From: Dendrocalamus latiflorus
Taxonomy: Eukaryota > Streptophyta > Magnoliopsida > Poales > Poaceae
DNA: 64,000 nucleotides
Reading direction: 5' to 3'
Assembly (NCBI GenBank): GCA_017311315.1
Contig: CM029631.1
Location: 9,358,514 to 9,422,513, forward strand
Made by a program: the position numbers and the translations under genes. Positions 1 through 11,485 of the stretch are shown piece by piece. The notes under the pieces are model-generated. The model made no database searches, was not told the origin of the DNA, and saw nothing but the letters and a program-made list of their open reading frames with translations. Each line of letters opens with the position of its first letter. Position 1 is the stretch's first letter.

Positions 1-1029
1 GGGCCCTTAGTTGCGGTGTCCATTTTAGATGTGAAGAGATGAAATAACCATTAGCCACTAGGACTGGGGATTTCATGGTCACAAACTTGGTTGCAGTGTT
101 GGTGTAGCAAGGATTAGAGACGGGGAGAAAGAGAGGAGACGAGTCACGCGCCTTGCTTTTTCGCAGGCACTTAGTATAAAACTTTTCGAGCGTATAAGGC
201 TAGTCTTCACAATTTGGAACGAAAACAACTTGTTCCAAACACGCCTTAGGCCCCATTTCAAAATTCAAACGGCTTCGGTTTCTATTTTCTAGGCTTCCTA
301 ATTTTGGGTTTTTAGCTTTTTAGCATTTTGCTTTTTCTTTTTTCCCTTTATTTATTTGCATTGTCCCAAAAATATAGCGGTGTGTTACAATTTTTCTCTT
401 TTTTGACTTAGAAAAAGTTAACAGCCACCATAGTTCATTTGCAAACAAAAAGCTACGGCTTATGGTCGTTTGGAGCAAGCCCTTAATATTTGTATGGATC
501 AAATATACAAACGAGAGCTAGATTAACTTTTTTATTCTTGTATTTGACATTTTCCAATAAGTCGGATACAATGGACCTATTTTTTGGCTGTGGATGATGG
601 CCACGGTTGATGATTTTTATCCCTAGAGTGAGCGCTTGTGCAAATGAACTAAATGCTGATAAGTTGATTCAAAAGACTATTCTAATAAGACACTTCAAAA
701 AAGGAAAAAGATGATCTCTTTAAATATTAAAAAAGGGCATGACTATAGTTCGGCCATGTGTTTTGTAGGGTTAGCGCACGTGCACTCATTTATGGCTAGA
801 CGACAAAAAGACGCGCTTTCAGACCTTGCCTTTTTTATCTATGCACCATGCCCTCACCCAAGAAACGCTTTTTCTCATTGTGTTATGCGCATACCCTGTG
901 CCACCTCTCTTGCTTTCACCAGGCCACAACTGTAGTTCTCACAACTACATACTATATGATATTTTTGTACTCCCAATAAAAGTATCCCCGTTTTTATACC
1001 ATTTGTTGCAAGTGTCATTTAACTCATAT
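1..1029. other. AT-rich intergenic DNA with a MITE-like piece
   Basis: No gene is supported here. A stretch at about 240-505 starts with a block rich in CGGCTTCGGTTTCT and ends with a complementary-looking block (GGCTTATGGTCG). It resembles the MITE at 42391-42664 in composition and order of motifs, so it is probably a degenerate copy. The short open frames at 79-502 (minus) and 711-1044 (plus) are low-complexity and show no domain. Confidence 0.35.
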
Positions 1030-1560
1030 ATTGTTTTTCGATGAATTGTAATTTGCTTTCTGTAAATGATGTAATATACTTCCTAGCCCGTATTGTTTTT
1101 GCTCTTAACCAAATCAGTTTGCCTATCACTATAACATAACTTGCTTTCCTATTAGACCAAGTATACATAATTATTTCAGAAAAATACCGACCGTGCTAAT
1201 CTGCATATTATCATATCAGTTTTGCTCTAATTGACTAAATTAAACTGCCTAGCTAGTATGCTATCCTAACTTGCTTTTTGTTGATGCAAGTGTGATTATT
1301 CTTGTATATTGCTTTTGGAAGCATCACAATTTGCTTCCCATAATGAGGTAACATGCTTCCTAAACTATTAGTTTTGCTCTTGATGGCCAAATTAACTTTC
1401 TATTTCTATAATATTACTTGCTTTTCTCATCATAGCAAGCATACATTCTACAAAAACTCTAACCGTGCCAACATGCTCATTACCGTATCATTTTTGCTCT
1501 TGTTGACCAGTTGAACTGCTTAGTAGACTACCAGACTTGCTTCTTGTTTGCCCTACAAAA
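1030..1560. repeat. Degenerate tandem repeat, period about 272 bp
   Basis: The motif TTTTGCTCT recurs near 1096, 1218, 1370 and 1490, each time followed by a related AT-rich block containing ACTTGCTTTC-like words. The block with 'accgtgctaa...atgca' near 1190 recurs near 1468 as 'accgtgccaacatgc'. This gives two roughly 272-bp units, each made of two related half units. It may be the subterminal region of a DNA transposon, but no terminal inverted repeat was found. Confidence 0.45.
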
Positions 1561-2661
1561 AATTTGACCAAAACAAGCAGCAAAAGAAAAATGATTTGTC
1601 TAAAAAAACTCTACAACTTGCTACAAGCTACAAAGTCTAGATTTTGCTTCGAGAAGTACTAGTGAAAGCTATAAACATATTGTTCCATTTCTTGATTTAG
1701 CGCATCGTACATTTCGTCTCCCGTAATTGTATGTCAAGTGGGGGCCATCTTAATCGGTCCTACCTGTAATCAATATACCATCATGCTAATGCTCCGTGAC
1801 AAAAGGAGAGATAAGACGTTGCTTTTCTAGCTCTCTATACACCAATCGTCCTATTATTAACTTGCTCCGATCCAATGGTTTTTAGTGGCATGCGTGCGCT
1901 TAAATCAAATCATGTACGTGCAAACTCAGAACTTCTTGTAAAAAAAATTATAACTTATAAGTCGAAAAGAGTTTACCGAATGTCTAAATGATGATAAATC
2001 GGGTAATGATCCGATTTTAAGCTCCCGGGAGGATCGTATCTACCTCGGCGCGCACTATCTAAACTCGTCCAACAACCAGAATCAGCCACGTGCCGACTCG
2101 ACGAGCCGGGCCCTCCACGCGGCAGCGCAACGAAAGCCGGACCGACGAGCCGGAGAACAGGACTCCTCTATGACACGTGGGCCCAGAAGTATCCTGTCCC
2201 ACACGTCATCCATAGACAGCGTTCGCCTGGGTACGTGCGGCGTGCCCCTTAGGGTGCAGGTGTGCGCTTTCCGCGTATGGTGTAAGAGCGGACTAGAACC
2301 ATCCAGAATGCAATACGGTTTTCTGCCGCCTTCTCGGTCCCGCCGTTTGCTACCTATGTCGGCCGCGAACCACTCCCTGCACCCGGTCCGTGATCCACGC
2401 GAGACTCACAACTCCACGTACTAGCGTGGAGGAGTCCATAGACCACGCCCAGCTAAATCCCAGCCCGCTCACGCCGTCCGCGTGGCGGAGCGACGGGCAC
2501 GGGCTACCAGGAAAACCGTTACTTTTACCGTCCCCACCACCTCCGCTCCGATCCATTCCCCAAATCGCACAGCTCAGTTCTCTCGCGAATCCCCCAAGCT
2601 TTTGTGACAGCGAGAGCGGGAAGCGAAAACTCGAAACCCGACGGCGAGAAGCGAGAGCAGC
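1561..2661 (+). promoter_or_regulatory. Upstream region and 5' leader of the MBD gene
   Basis: AT-rich DNA gives way to GC-rich DNA at about 2020. The last 150 bases before the ATG at 2662 are CT- and GA-rich, as in a grass 5' leader. There is no clear TATA box close to the start, which fits a housekeeping-type promoter. The transcription start cannot be placed from sequence. Confidence 0.35.
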
Positions 2662-5600
2662 ATGGCCACCGGCGGCGAACACGCGGCGGCGGAGGAGACG
2701 CCAGAGAGGAAGGTGGTCGAGGGGGAGCCCGGCGCCGCGGCAGAGCTCCCGGCGCCCTCCGGCTGGACGAAGAAGGTTTAGCACCCCCTCCTCCTCTACC
2801 TGTTGGTGCTCTCGGATTGCACGCACCGGTCGCGGTTTGGTGGGGCTCGCGAGGGGTGTGAGGAGGCTGTCGAGGTCGAATTCGAAGGTCTCTGGCTTGG
2901 TTTGTAGGGGAATTTTGCCTCTGCGTTCGGGGTCGGGCCGTCTGGTTCTAGGGTTTCGGAGCTCAATCGAATTAGGGGACCTACTGTTCGTGGGGTGCGC
3001 TTGTTGTTCGCGGAGTCTAGGGCTTTGCACGTTGGGTCCTAAGGTTTTTTTAGCTTAACTAGGGTTCGTAGTTCGCGGCATGCGGTTAGTTTCGGTTGGA
3101 TACATCATACGTGCTAGTTTTAGAGGGGTTTCAGGAATGATTTCGTAAGTTCGCAATTTGTTTAACTAGTGATGGTTGTGCAGCTTTGATGTGACCGTGA
3201 TGCATGATAATGCGTCTCGGGGCAGTTTGCGTAGGTATTCGCAGATTTTTAGGGTTCCCGAGCTTGTTTCAGCTCTGTTTAGGTCTTCATATTGCAGTTT
3301 GGGGGCGGAATATCATACCCCACTTCTTTGTTGCAATTCATTTTCAATTGGTGTCTTGGTATGTGTTGGGTTTGCTTTCGGAAAACTTTTGGATTCCAAC
3401 TCTTCTTTTTGGGGTCGATGATTGGGTGTAGAATCTGATTTGAACGAACGCTCCAAAATTCCACCATGTGTGTCGCATGTGAAATTTTTTACCAGATTTA
3501 CAATCAATGCTGAACACCCATGAGTTGTACCGAAGCTATAGTTGAACCTGAATTGGGACGTTTAAACTTCAATTCACGATCATGTCCCTTTTTTGAATGA
3601 GCAAAGAACAACTTTCTCCGATTCAACAACTTTATGAAATGTCTTGCTAGAGACGCCACTCTCCATGAATCAGTCATGACTCATGATTTAGAAACAAACA
3701 GGTTAACCTGGCATTTCTGTGAACTGTTACTTGAAATCCCAACCAGGGATAGAAAAACCGGCGTTTACCAGCTGGTAACAGAAAAACCGGTGGTAATGGT
3801 AAAAGAAAACCAGCCGGAATTTTCATATATAAATTTACTATATAATGCATTTTCTAGGTTGGTTTAGGCTTTTTGTGTTAGATTACCTGACTAAATATGC
3901 ATCAATCCCAAGTTTTTTATTGGTTTTTCCGGTTTTTAGCGGTTTTCTGATTTTTCCAGTAATCGTTCCGGTTACCGGTTTGAAAACAGCCTGAATTCAA
4001 ATTTTGATATTTGAATTTCAACCGGTTTTCCGGTAACTGTTTGGTAACCATTACCGGCCGCCGGGTGGGAAATTCCCCGGTACCGGTTTTTCTATCCTTG
4101 ATCCCACCTACAGCTGGATTTTCGTAAATCAGCCACTTACCATTGGTTTTGGAACCCTGGTCATAAGTTGTGATTCTGTGGATTTGGTTATAATGTAGGT
4201 TTTCTGAGCTTATTTTTCACTTTGCATAGCATGATCTGCTCCACCAAATTGGTGTTTGTGTTGTAATGTTGGATTTGACAGTTTTTATTAATGATTGGGC
4301 TTGGGCTGGGTTGGATGCAAGCTAATGTTTTCGTGTTCTGCTGGTAAGAGTATGATCACTATTCTAGAGATTGATCTAGACACATAAACTGTTCCAGATT
4401 ATAAACTCGTTTGGACATTAGTTGCATACTTGCATCTAAATAGAATATCTGAATCTGTCACTTCCTATGGATTTGACCTGCTGCTCTGCCTGTGTAGCTT
4501 CCGTAGCTTGATGTAGCTGGTTTTTTTCTTGTATAATCACCTTTTTGCGTTGATTTAAGTTTACTTGTGTTAATGTGTAATACATGTGTTAGCCTGATAT
4601 AGTTAAAACTTGTGATTTCTCTGAGTTTGGATCTATTACAGAATGAGGTGAGGAAGGAGAAGTGTACTATCAGAGTCCCTTTATCCACAATTCCTGCTTT
4701 AGCAGGGTACCTCCTCTGCTAGTTCCTTCATTTTAACTTCTCCAAACTTCTGTGAATCATATCTAGCTGTTGAAGTAAGAGGTCCAGAACTCCTGAAAGC
4801 CCTGGTACATCTTAGCACCTTGTTGACAAAATCTCTTTCTACTTAGATTCCTTCGGTTATATGTAACAAAATTATGCTAACGTAATATTTGAAGTGAGAT
4901 GTGTAGTTATCCATAAGTTGCAAGTTGGTACTGTGAATATGCAACTACTTCATTGACACAACTTATCAGTTTGTGTTGTGAAGCTTAGTTCATAACGGGA
5001 TAAACATCCGTCGGAGGGAGGTTGGACGGCGACGACTTAAGGTAGAACAGTGCTAGGTGAAAGAGTGCACCGGTTAGGGGAAGGAACAGATCTAGAGTAG
5101 TCGTTCTAGGGGAGAGATCAAAGCTAGGAATTGGGGACTTGGGAATACTTCTTCATTATTCATTACTTGATTGATAATAAATATATGCTAGTCCTTTTAT
5201 AGGGATAACTTGACTTAACCTTCAAGAAATAATTTCTATATATAAGAAAACCTATCTCTAATAAATGAAATATATCTATATGGTAGTAAACCCATCTAAT
5301 AAGGAAACTAACTATTCTTATCTCTATTCTAATTCATCTAATCATGTTATACATACCGTGGGCACTGTTCACACATGTGAATAGTAATTCGCGCGTGACA
5401 ACTTCTCCCTCCTTCGGTGACAGCTCGTCCTCGAGCTGTGATGGTGGCCATGGCTGTAGCCCTTAGTAGACCCAATCTAACGAGTAATTGTGATGCCTCC
5501 TGTGGGAGCTTAACAGTGTGATGATGACGATTGATGGCGAAGACGCGAGGGCCTTAGTGTTGCTTGAGGAAGTTGCCGGTGACGAGGGCAGCCAATGTAG

Positions 5601-8600
5601 AACAACAGTGGCGTGCTTCATGGTAAGCAGAAGTCGTGCGAATGGATCGACTGCTTTGATACCAATTGTTATGAACTTTAGTTTATAACGGGATAAACAA
5701 CCGTTGGAGGGAGGTTGGAGGCAATGATTTGAGGTAGAACGACGCTAGGTGAAGGAGGGCACCGGTTAGGGGAAGGAATGGATCTAGAGTAGCCGGTTTA
5801 GGGGAGAGATCAGAACTAGGAATTGGAGACTTGGGAATACTTCATTATTCATTGTTTGATTGATAATAGATACATGCTAGTCCTTTTATAGGAATAACCC
5901 GACTTGACTTGTAAGAAATAATTTATAAGAAAACTTATTTCTAACAATCCAATTTAATAAGAATTTGCCTAACTAATAGATAATACTAAACACCTAATAG
6001 ATAGATTCTTAAATAACAAATGTCTAATACACGCAGCGTTACAGTAAGCATGTGAACAGTGCGCACGTGCTGTAGTAACCGCGCGCGTAACAGTTTGTTT
6101 TACACAATGTCATCGTGCCTTGTGCAATCGGATTGTTGCACCTAATCAATGGCATCTTAACCCTAGATAATTTAGTTGGGTAGGATAATCTCATCGTTTC
6201 TTACTTTAATTTGAATTATTAATTTTGCACAAGTTTATCCAAAGGTTTAAATTTATTTGATTGGAAGAACTTCCAGTGGTGAAGATGTTAAGAAGTGTTC
6301 TCGAGATGCACAGATTCACAGCACAACCTAAAGGGGAACAAGATGGTGCAAATTTTCCTTGAGAATAATGAATGTCTCCCGAATTTTGATGCTGGGCTTC
6401 AGACATCCTCACATGCACATTATTAACATGAACTGATAAGATAATTCTTTATTGATGAATAAACACTATAAATTGCACGTGAATCAAATGTTCACTCTTA
6501 ATAATTTATGGAATGGCATGCAACGGATGATCCACCTTGTGATGTACTGGGCGGTGGCTTCTGAGGCCATCCGTTATTATAGTTTCAATTGAGCATTAGC
6601 TTTTTGTCTATTTATGTTGTTATTGGACTGTATGCATATGAATCTCCCACAAGTCAAAATGGACTTCTTAAGTTCAACATTTTAGGGCAGCTTGCCTGTT
6701 AAGTTGACTTTACTAAATTTGTTAAATGTCACACTTTTGTGACTGGAAGGAGTAATAGGCTAGTCTTCCCGGATATTCCGCATGCTGCAGTTGAATAATT
6801 CTTTTTTGGGCATGTCTAGTTATGGTTGCCATGTGGTGTAATTACATTGTTTCTGGCACAAATGATCCCAAATTCTTAAAATATATCTTGTTTTGGTATC
6901 TTAAATATATCTTGTTTGGGCTTGCTTTTGGGTATGGGTAAAACCCCATGATATAGGAAACTGGAGCTACTGAAATTGCTTCGCACATTTTGATTGAGAA
7001 CGCACACAAACAAGGTCAACTGAGAGTTCGGATGATGCTATGTCACCCAGCGTGTAATCATGGGACAACTTCACATCTGGATTTTTTCAGTGGATTTTGC
7101 CAAACCGCATAGGGTATCATTAGCTTCCTGGGGCAGGGGCTGATGTCTGCGCCCTGCTAAAGTTCATCATTTTCTTTGTTTCTGTTGAATCTAAGTTGTT
7201 GTCCATCTGATGTTTCTCTGCCCAAGTTATTTTTAGATAACTTTGCTTTCATCATTTACATTTGTCTGAAAATCTGAATAAAAGTGTTTCCTTTTGGTGA
7301 TGACTATATGAGCAAGTATGACAATGGGTTGGGCCAGTCAAATTAGGAGTTTGGGTTGTATAGAAAAAATACGAAGAGTGGCTGAGTGGCTTTTATGAGC
7401 TAAACATCGACAAGTTCTATGTAAAAATTCCCATATGCTTGTTTTTTTGTTGTTTGTCTGCTGTAACGAACTGAAAGTGCTTGATACACTTGTGCAGAAA
7501 GGAGACTTCATTTTGATTCTTTGAAATGATAATAGCAAGAAGTTTGCTGTTTTAATGTAATTCTTCTTTTCCCACCAGAGTGATATTCCTTGAATAGCAT
7601 TTTCGTGTATTAAGTATAATAAAATACGCATTACCAGCACATGTATGAACAAACTGACTCATACCATGTTTAATCGCAATTCATTTTCTTTAGATGTCTG
7701 TAGCACTTCTTCTATGATGAAGCCAAAATAACTTCTTCGATTCCTGTGCAATTGCAGCTTAATCCCATTCGAGGTGGAAAAGTGGAGGCTGTTTTTGTCT
7801 CACCAACTGGTGAGGAGATCAAGAGCAAGAGACAGTTGAGCCAATACCTAAAAGCACACCCTGGAGGCCCTGCATCTTTGGAGTTCGACTGGGGAACTGG
7901 TGACACGTCTCCTTCCTTGGTTACTTCTGTTTGTTTCTCTTTCAATACAAGTAGGTCTGTCGATATTCAAAGTCTGGCTGCTCCCTCTAAAAGGCTTGTA
8001 AGCAGGTGATACTCCCAGGCGGTCTGCGCGCATAAGTGAAAAGGTTAAGGCTATTGAGAGCCCAGAAGGCGAGAAGACCCCCAAACGGGAAAGATCAAGC
8101 TCTAAGAGGGGCAAAAAGGAGAAACAGGAGGATGTAGTGGATGCCGCTGAAACTGGAGATCGCGAGAATGCAGAAGCCAAAGGCACTGATGTGGAGATGA
8201 AAGATGCTGAAACTGCTCAAGAAGAGAAGACTCAGGTCCCTAGTGCAGATGCTACAGAGAAGACTGAAGGAGGTGAAGGCAAGCTAGAAGGCTCGGAGCT
8301 GCCTAATGATGTTTCTGCTCCTGTATCGGAGAAGAAAGGGGATGGAAAGCCAGCTGAATCTGAAGTTGCTCACCCAGAGGGTGAGAAAACTGAGAATGCT
8401 CAGGCAACTGAACCTGCAGTGCCGCCTCCAGCATCTTCAGAGGAGGAGAAGAAAGGCGATGGCGGTGCGGCCAATTCTGCAGCACCTCTTCCATCGGAAA
8501 CAAAAGCAGATGCCCCCACAGCAGAGGCAGCGAAAGATGCTGAGAATCCAGCAGACAGCGCCGCTCACAAGGATGACAAGGCCGACGCTGCCCCCAAAGA

Positions 8601-8670
8601 ACAATCGCCGGTGAACTGCGACAACAAGGGGCAGATCCAACCCGGTGTTTCCACCGTGAAGTGTACCTGA
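2662..8670 (+). CDS. Methyl-CpG-binding-domain protein (MBD10/11 type)
   Basis: A nuclear protein of 306 residues in three exons: 2662-2775, 7758-7899 and 8006-8670. All junctions follow GT-AG and keep frame; the total coding length is 921 nt including the stop. The MBD lies at about residues 28-92 and runs across all three exons. It contains SGWTKK, the central PTGEEIKSKRQLSQYLKAHP and FDWGTG followed by TPRRSARISEK. This arrangement is typical of plant MBD10/MBD11. The rest (about 100-306) is an acidic and lysine-rich tail full of E, K, A and D, low in complexity and probably disordered; RRSAR and KRERSSSKRGKKEK are likely nuclear localisation signals. Family knowledge suggests a role in chromatin and silencing; several plant MBDs of this group bind methylated CpG poorly, so DNA methylation binding is not assured. 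The first intron is 4,982 bp and contains two transposable elements. The start is the first ATG in good context (agcATGGCC). Confidence 0.9.
3744..4100. mobile_element. hAT-type MITE in MBD intron 1
   Basis: A 357-bp non-autonomous element. Its ends are inverted repeats, CAGGGATAGAAAAACCGG on the left and the complement of CAAGGATAGAAAAACCGG on the right. It is flanked by a near-perfect 8-bp target duplication, ATCCCAAC at 3736-3743 and ATCCCACC at 4101-4108. The CA-G start and 8-bp duplication are hallmarks of the hAT superfamily. The interior is rich in repeated ACCGG/CCGGT words and has no coding potential. Confidence 0.85.
4974..5400 (-). repeat. 3' LTR of the small retrotransposon
   Basis: 427 bp, starting TGTTGTGAAGCTTAG and ending GCGCGTGACA on the plus strand. 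It aligns along its whole length with the copy at 5667-6092, with scattered substitutions and small indels. On the minus strand it is the downstream LTR, because the purine tract lies beside it. Confidence 0.88.
5667..6092 (-). repeat. 5' LTR of the small retrotransposon
   Basis: 426 bp, starting TGTTATGAACTTTAG and ending CGCGCGTAACA on the plus strand. The primer-binding site adjoins it at 5653-5664, which makes it the 5' LTR on the minus strand. Confidence 0.88.
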
Positions 8671-9544
8671 GAATCTCAAGCCTTATCAGATGGAGCGAAA
8701 CCGTGCCGCCGTGTGTTTAGGATGAAATCTCGCATTTGCTTTTGAGAATTGTAAGCGGTGTTTAACCTGACGACGCTGTGTAACAGTAGGTTCCTCCGCG
8801 TGTAGTTTACTTGTACCCTCCCCTTTATGGTGGTGGTGCTGCAGGGCAGGAGGCTGGCCTTTGCCACCTCGGTCATTGGCAAGCACCTCGCGCAGACATG
8901 TACTAGCTGTGTGATGCAACTTATTAGCATGTGCACATTAATCTCAGGAGGACAGGGCATAATACTCTGCTGGTGTTGTATCCATGAATAAGCCCATAAG
9001 GTGGCAGTCCGGGTCCCGTCCACCTTCAGGTAGAGTCCATCTGGCAATTCCGGGGTGAACAGCTGTGGAATGGTTACCCGTATCATCTGAGTTAATAAAT
9101 CTCTCGTGCAAATGTTTTGTTTCGGTTATGAATAAGCATTCGTTTGCTATGATGTACGAGGCCGTTCAATCCCCGTTGCATCCCAATCGGTGTAATCGGC
9201 AATGACGAGCTGCGAAGAACTCCCGTAATTGGAGGTTTTTGCTTAGGTGGTAGATCTCCTGGTGTTCTTTTTTGGTGTGCGTCTTGGTTGCTCCCATCCC
9301 CATCCTCTGTTTACTTCAAAAACGACGAGTGACATTGCCCCCTGACAAAAAGGAGAAGTCCTTGCTTGCTTCTAGCCGTTGCCACCCAACACCACTCCAC
9401 TCCCTGTTGGCACAGAACAACTGACATGTAGATTGCGCAAGCATCCATTTGGCTCCTCCCCCACTATCTAGACAGAATCGAGAACGAATTGCTGCACTGC
9501 ACGCAGAGGCAGGCAGCGGAGTAGAGATCGGAGAGGAGAGCAGG
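8671..9544 (+). other. MBD 3' UTR and upstream region of the glutaredoxin gene
   Basis: No further gene is visible. An AATAAA at 9094-9099, about 425 bases after the MBD stop, is a plausible polyadenylation signal. The region 9350-9544 is C-rich and could hold the leader of the next gene. In the glutaredoxin frame the reading frame stays open upstream to about 9449, but the first ATG in it is at 9545. Confidence 0.4.
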
Positions 9545-10507
9545 ATGAGAGGGCTCAGATCAAGAATCCTCAGAACCTTGCAGTCCTTCCCCAATGCCGC
9601 CGCCCAATCCAGCCTCCTCCTCCCCAATCCCAACGCCGCCCCCTCGCCGCCGCAAGAACACGCGCCGTCACCAGAAGAAGCGGAGGCGCAGCAGCAGGAG
9701 AAGGCTGCATCCGAGCTGCCCACCGTCGCCGATTGCGGCGGGGGCGGCGATGAAGATAAGGAGAATGTTTCGCCGGAGGTCACCACGCGGAAGGCCAAGA
9801 AGATGAAGGCGAGCTCGGAAAACCACCGTGAGAGCGGGAGTCCTGGGGGGGATGGCCCCTGCTACCGCCGCCCGGACCCCGGCTCGGCGAGCCTCTTCGA
9901 TCCGGACCTCCTCGCCGCCTTCCGCGGCGCCGTCGACGCATACGCCCGCGCCCTCGAGGAGGCCAAGCGCCGCGACGACGGCGACACCGCCGTACCGGAC
10001 GGCGGCGTCGAAGACCACTTGGCGGGCTTCGAGAGCCGGTGCCCGCCCGGCGGCGAGCGGGCGGTGGTGATGTACACCACGTCGCTCCGCGGGGTGCGCA
10101 AGACCTTCGAGGACTGCGCCCGCGTGCGCCGCCTGCTGGAGGGCCTCCGCGTCGCCTTCCTGGAGCGCGACGTCTCCATGCACGCGCCCTACCGGGACGA
10201 GCTCCGGGGCCTGCTGCCCCCCGGCGCCTCGTTGCCGCCGCGGCTGTTCGTGGACGGGAAGTACATCGGTGGCGCCGACGAGGTGGTGGCGCTGCACGAG
10301 CAGGCACGGCTCCGGCCGGTGCTCCGGCGCGCCGCCCGCCGAGCCGCGGGCGAGCTGCCCTGCGCGGCCTGCGGCGGCGCCAGGTTCGTGGTGTGCGGCG
10401 GGTGCAGCGGTAGTCATAGGCTCTATGACGGCGGCGCCACCGGCGGCCGCGTGCCGTGCCCCGGATGCAACGAGAACGGGCTCGTGCCATGCCCCCTCTG
10501 CAGCTAG
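9545..10507 (+). CDS. Glutaredoxin-domain protein with C-terminal CxxC cluster
   Basis: An intronless, strongly GC-rich frame for 320 residues. Residues 1-165 are low-complexity and probably disordered. A glutaredoxin-like fold follows at about 172-255: VVMYTTSLRGVRKTFEDC, then a stretch with FLERDVSMH and the cis-Pro region SLPPRLFVDGKYIGG. The first-strand CxxC active site of classical glutaredoxins is absent (SLRG in its place), so thiol-disulfide activity at that site is not expected. The C-terminus carries four CxxC pairs: Cys273/276, 284/287, 305/308 and 316/319 (CAAC, CGGC, CPGC, CPLC). They probably bind zinc, as in the plant family of At5g39865-like proteins. The function of that family is largely unknown. 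ATG 9545 is the first ATG in frame. Confidence 0.87.
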   Translation: MRGLRSRILRTLQSFPNAAAQSSLLLPNPNAAPSPPQEHAPSPEEAEAQQQEKAASELPTVADCGGGGDEDKENVSPEVTTRKAKKMKASSENHRESGSPGGDGPCYRRPDPGSASLFDPDLLAAFRGAVDAYARALEEAKRRDDGDTAVPDGGVEDHLAGFESRCPPGGERAVVMYTTSLRGVRKTFEDCARVRRLLEGLRVAFLERDVSMHAPYRDELRGLLPPGASLPPRLFVDGKYIGGADEVVALHEQARLRPVLRRAARRAAGELPCAACGGARFVVCGGCSGSHRLYDGGATGGRVPCPGCNENGLVPCPLCS

Positions 10508-11485
10508 CTCAAAGGACTCAAGATGGTATGCGTGGCAAATTTTTTTTTGTCCTTTAATCAAGCAGAGGCTGCTTGATCTGGAAGGAAATTCTTCGATTGT
10601 TTCACCATGTAGTATAATTTATCACGTGTAATTCTATTGTGTAATTCTATTGTTATCCACCAAATCAAATCAAAGAACAAATCACTGACCCCAAAATCCA
10701 AATGGAGCCAGTGGCGCACCATTGCCGCCGCTGCTTCTACTTCTGGGGAATTGGGTTCCAAGGGTTAATTTTTGTGTGATCTGATCTCTGTGGGTCCATG
10801 TCACCGAATTGTGAAATTGAACGAGCAATTCAGTCCTAAATGAATTGATGGTCCAGCCCCTGACGAGGCTTCCCTGTACTGCTCCGGCTGAGCTGTCCGA
10901 TGTACGCTGTCTGGTTGCGCTCAGACACTGAATGAATCTCATGTGGCGTTCAGACCTCTCCCCTGCCATGACGCTTCTCACGCTCCCTGCAACGATCGCC
11001 ATAGAAAAACGTAGAGGCAGCCTGCCTGGCTGGGTAGTGTTTCATTGCCGTTTCAGAAATGGATGTCAATGCTGTATGTTCTGATCGGTTTTCTGGTTAG
11101 GGTTAGTGATGATAGCCAATAAATTGGTCTTTGTTTACAGAAGATGTGAATAATAACTTGGTCTAGAGTGGCGCTTAACATCACCTAATTCCCCATCTGT
11201 TATGGCGCTCTAATCTGCCCCTTAACATCCCCTGCCCATCTTATGTACGATGGTTCATCATCAGGTATCTCAAAATCAATTGATTACCTATTGGCCATTG
11301 GCATAATGCAATGCAACAAATTTGCATCGCAACCGACATGGCAATACAGAATTTCCTCGGAAGAAACAACAAAAAAAATGCTGCACCATTTTCACCGGTA
11401 ATAAGTGCAGGTGTGCAATGAATCTCTATCTGTACTGTGCAAATCCTAACAATCAGCAGTCGAAATGATCAGAGGGGGACAATGA
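10508..11485. other. Intergenic, 3' regions of two convergent genes
   Basis: Holds the 3' UTRs of the glutaredoxin gene (plus strand) and the RING gene (minus strand), which converge. No other gene or repeat was recognised. Short open frames at 10558-11002 on the minus strand lack any domain. Confidence 0.35.

Larger units (their letters stand above)
4974..6092 (-). mobile_element. Small non-autonomous LTR retrotransposon in MBD intron 1 (TRIM-like)
   Basis: A complete 1,119-bp element with two long terminal repeats, 4974-5400 (427 bp) and 5667-6092 (426 bp), both TG...CA. It is flanked by an exact 5-bp target duplication GTTTG (4969-4973 and 6093-6097). Read on the minus strand, a primer-binding site TGGTATCAAAGC (5653-5664) lies two bases after the 5' LTR and matches the initiator-Met tRNA type. 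A purine-rich tract at 5401-5417 directly precedes the 3' LTR. The internal region is only 266 bp and has no gag or pol. A TATA-like CCTATAAAAGG is present in each LTR on the minus strand (near 5205 and 5893). The LTRs are long for a classical TRIM, so it may also be a deletion derivative of a larger family. Confidence 0.9.

Noticed and set aside
2350..3058. Long open frames on both strands over the first MBD exon (about 222-226 codons)
   Set aside because: They lie in GC-rich DNA over the leader, exon 1 and the intron start, have low-complexity Arg/Ser/Pro content and no domain. The spliced MBD frame explains the exon.
8303..8679. Alternative frames on both strands within the last MBD exon
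   Set aside because: They follow from the repetitive GAG/AAG/GCA codon use of the acidic tail; the MBD frame carries the real protein.
9594..10631. Several overlapping frames in the glutaredoxin gene, up to about 297 codons on the minus strand
   Set aside because: Shadows of a GC-rich gene; only the plus frame shows a recognisable fold and Cys pairs.
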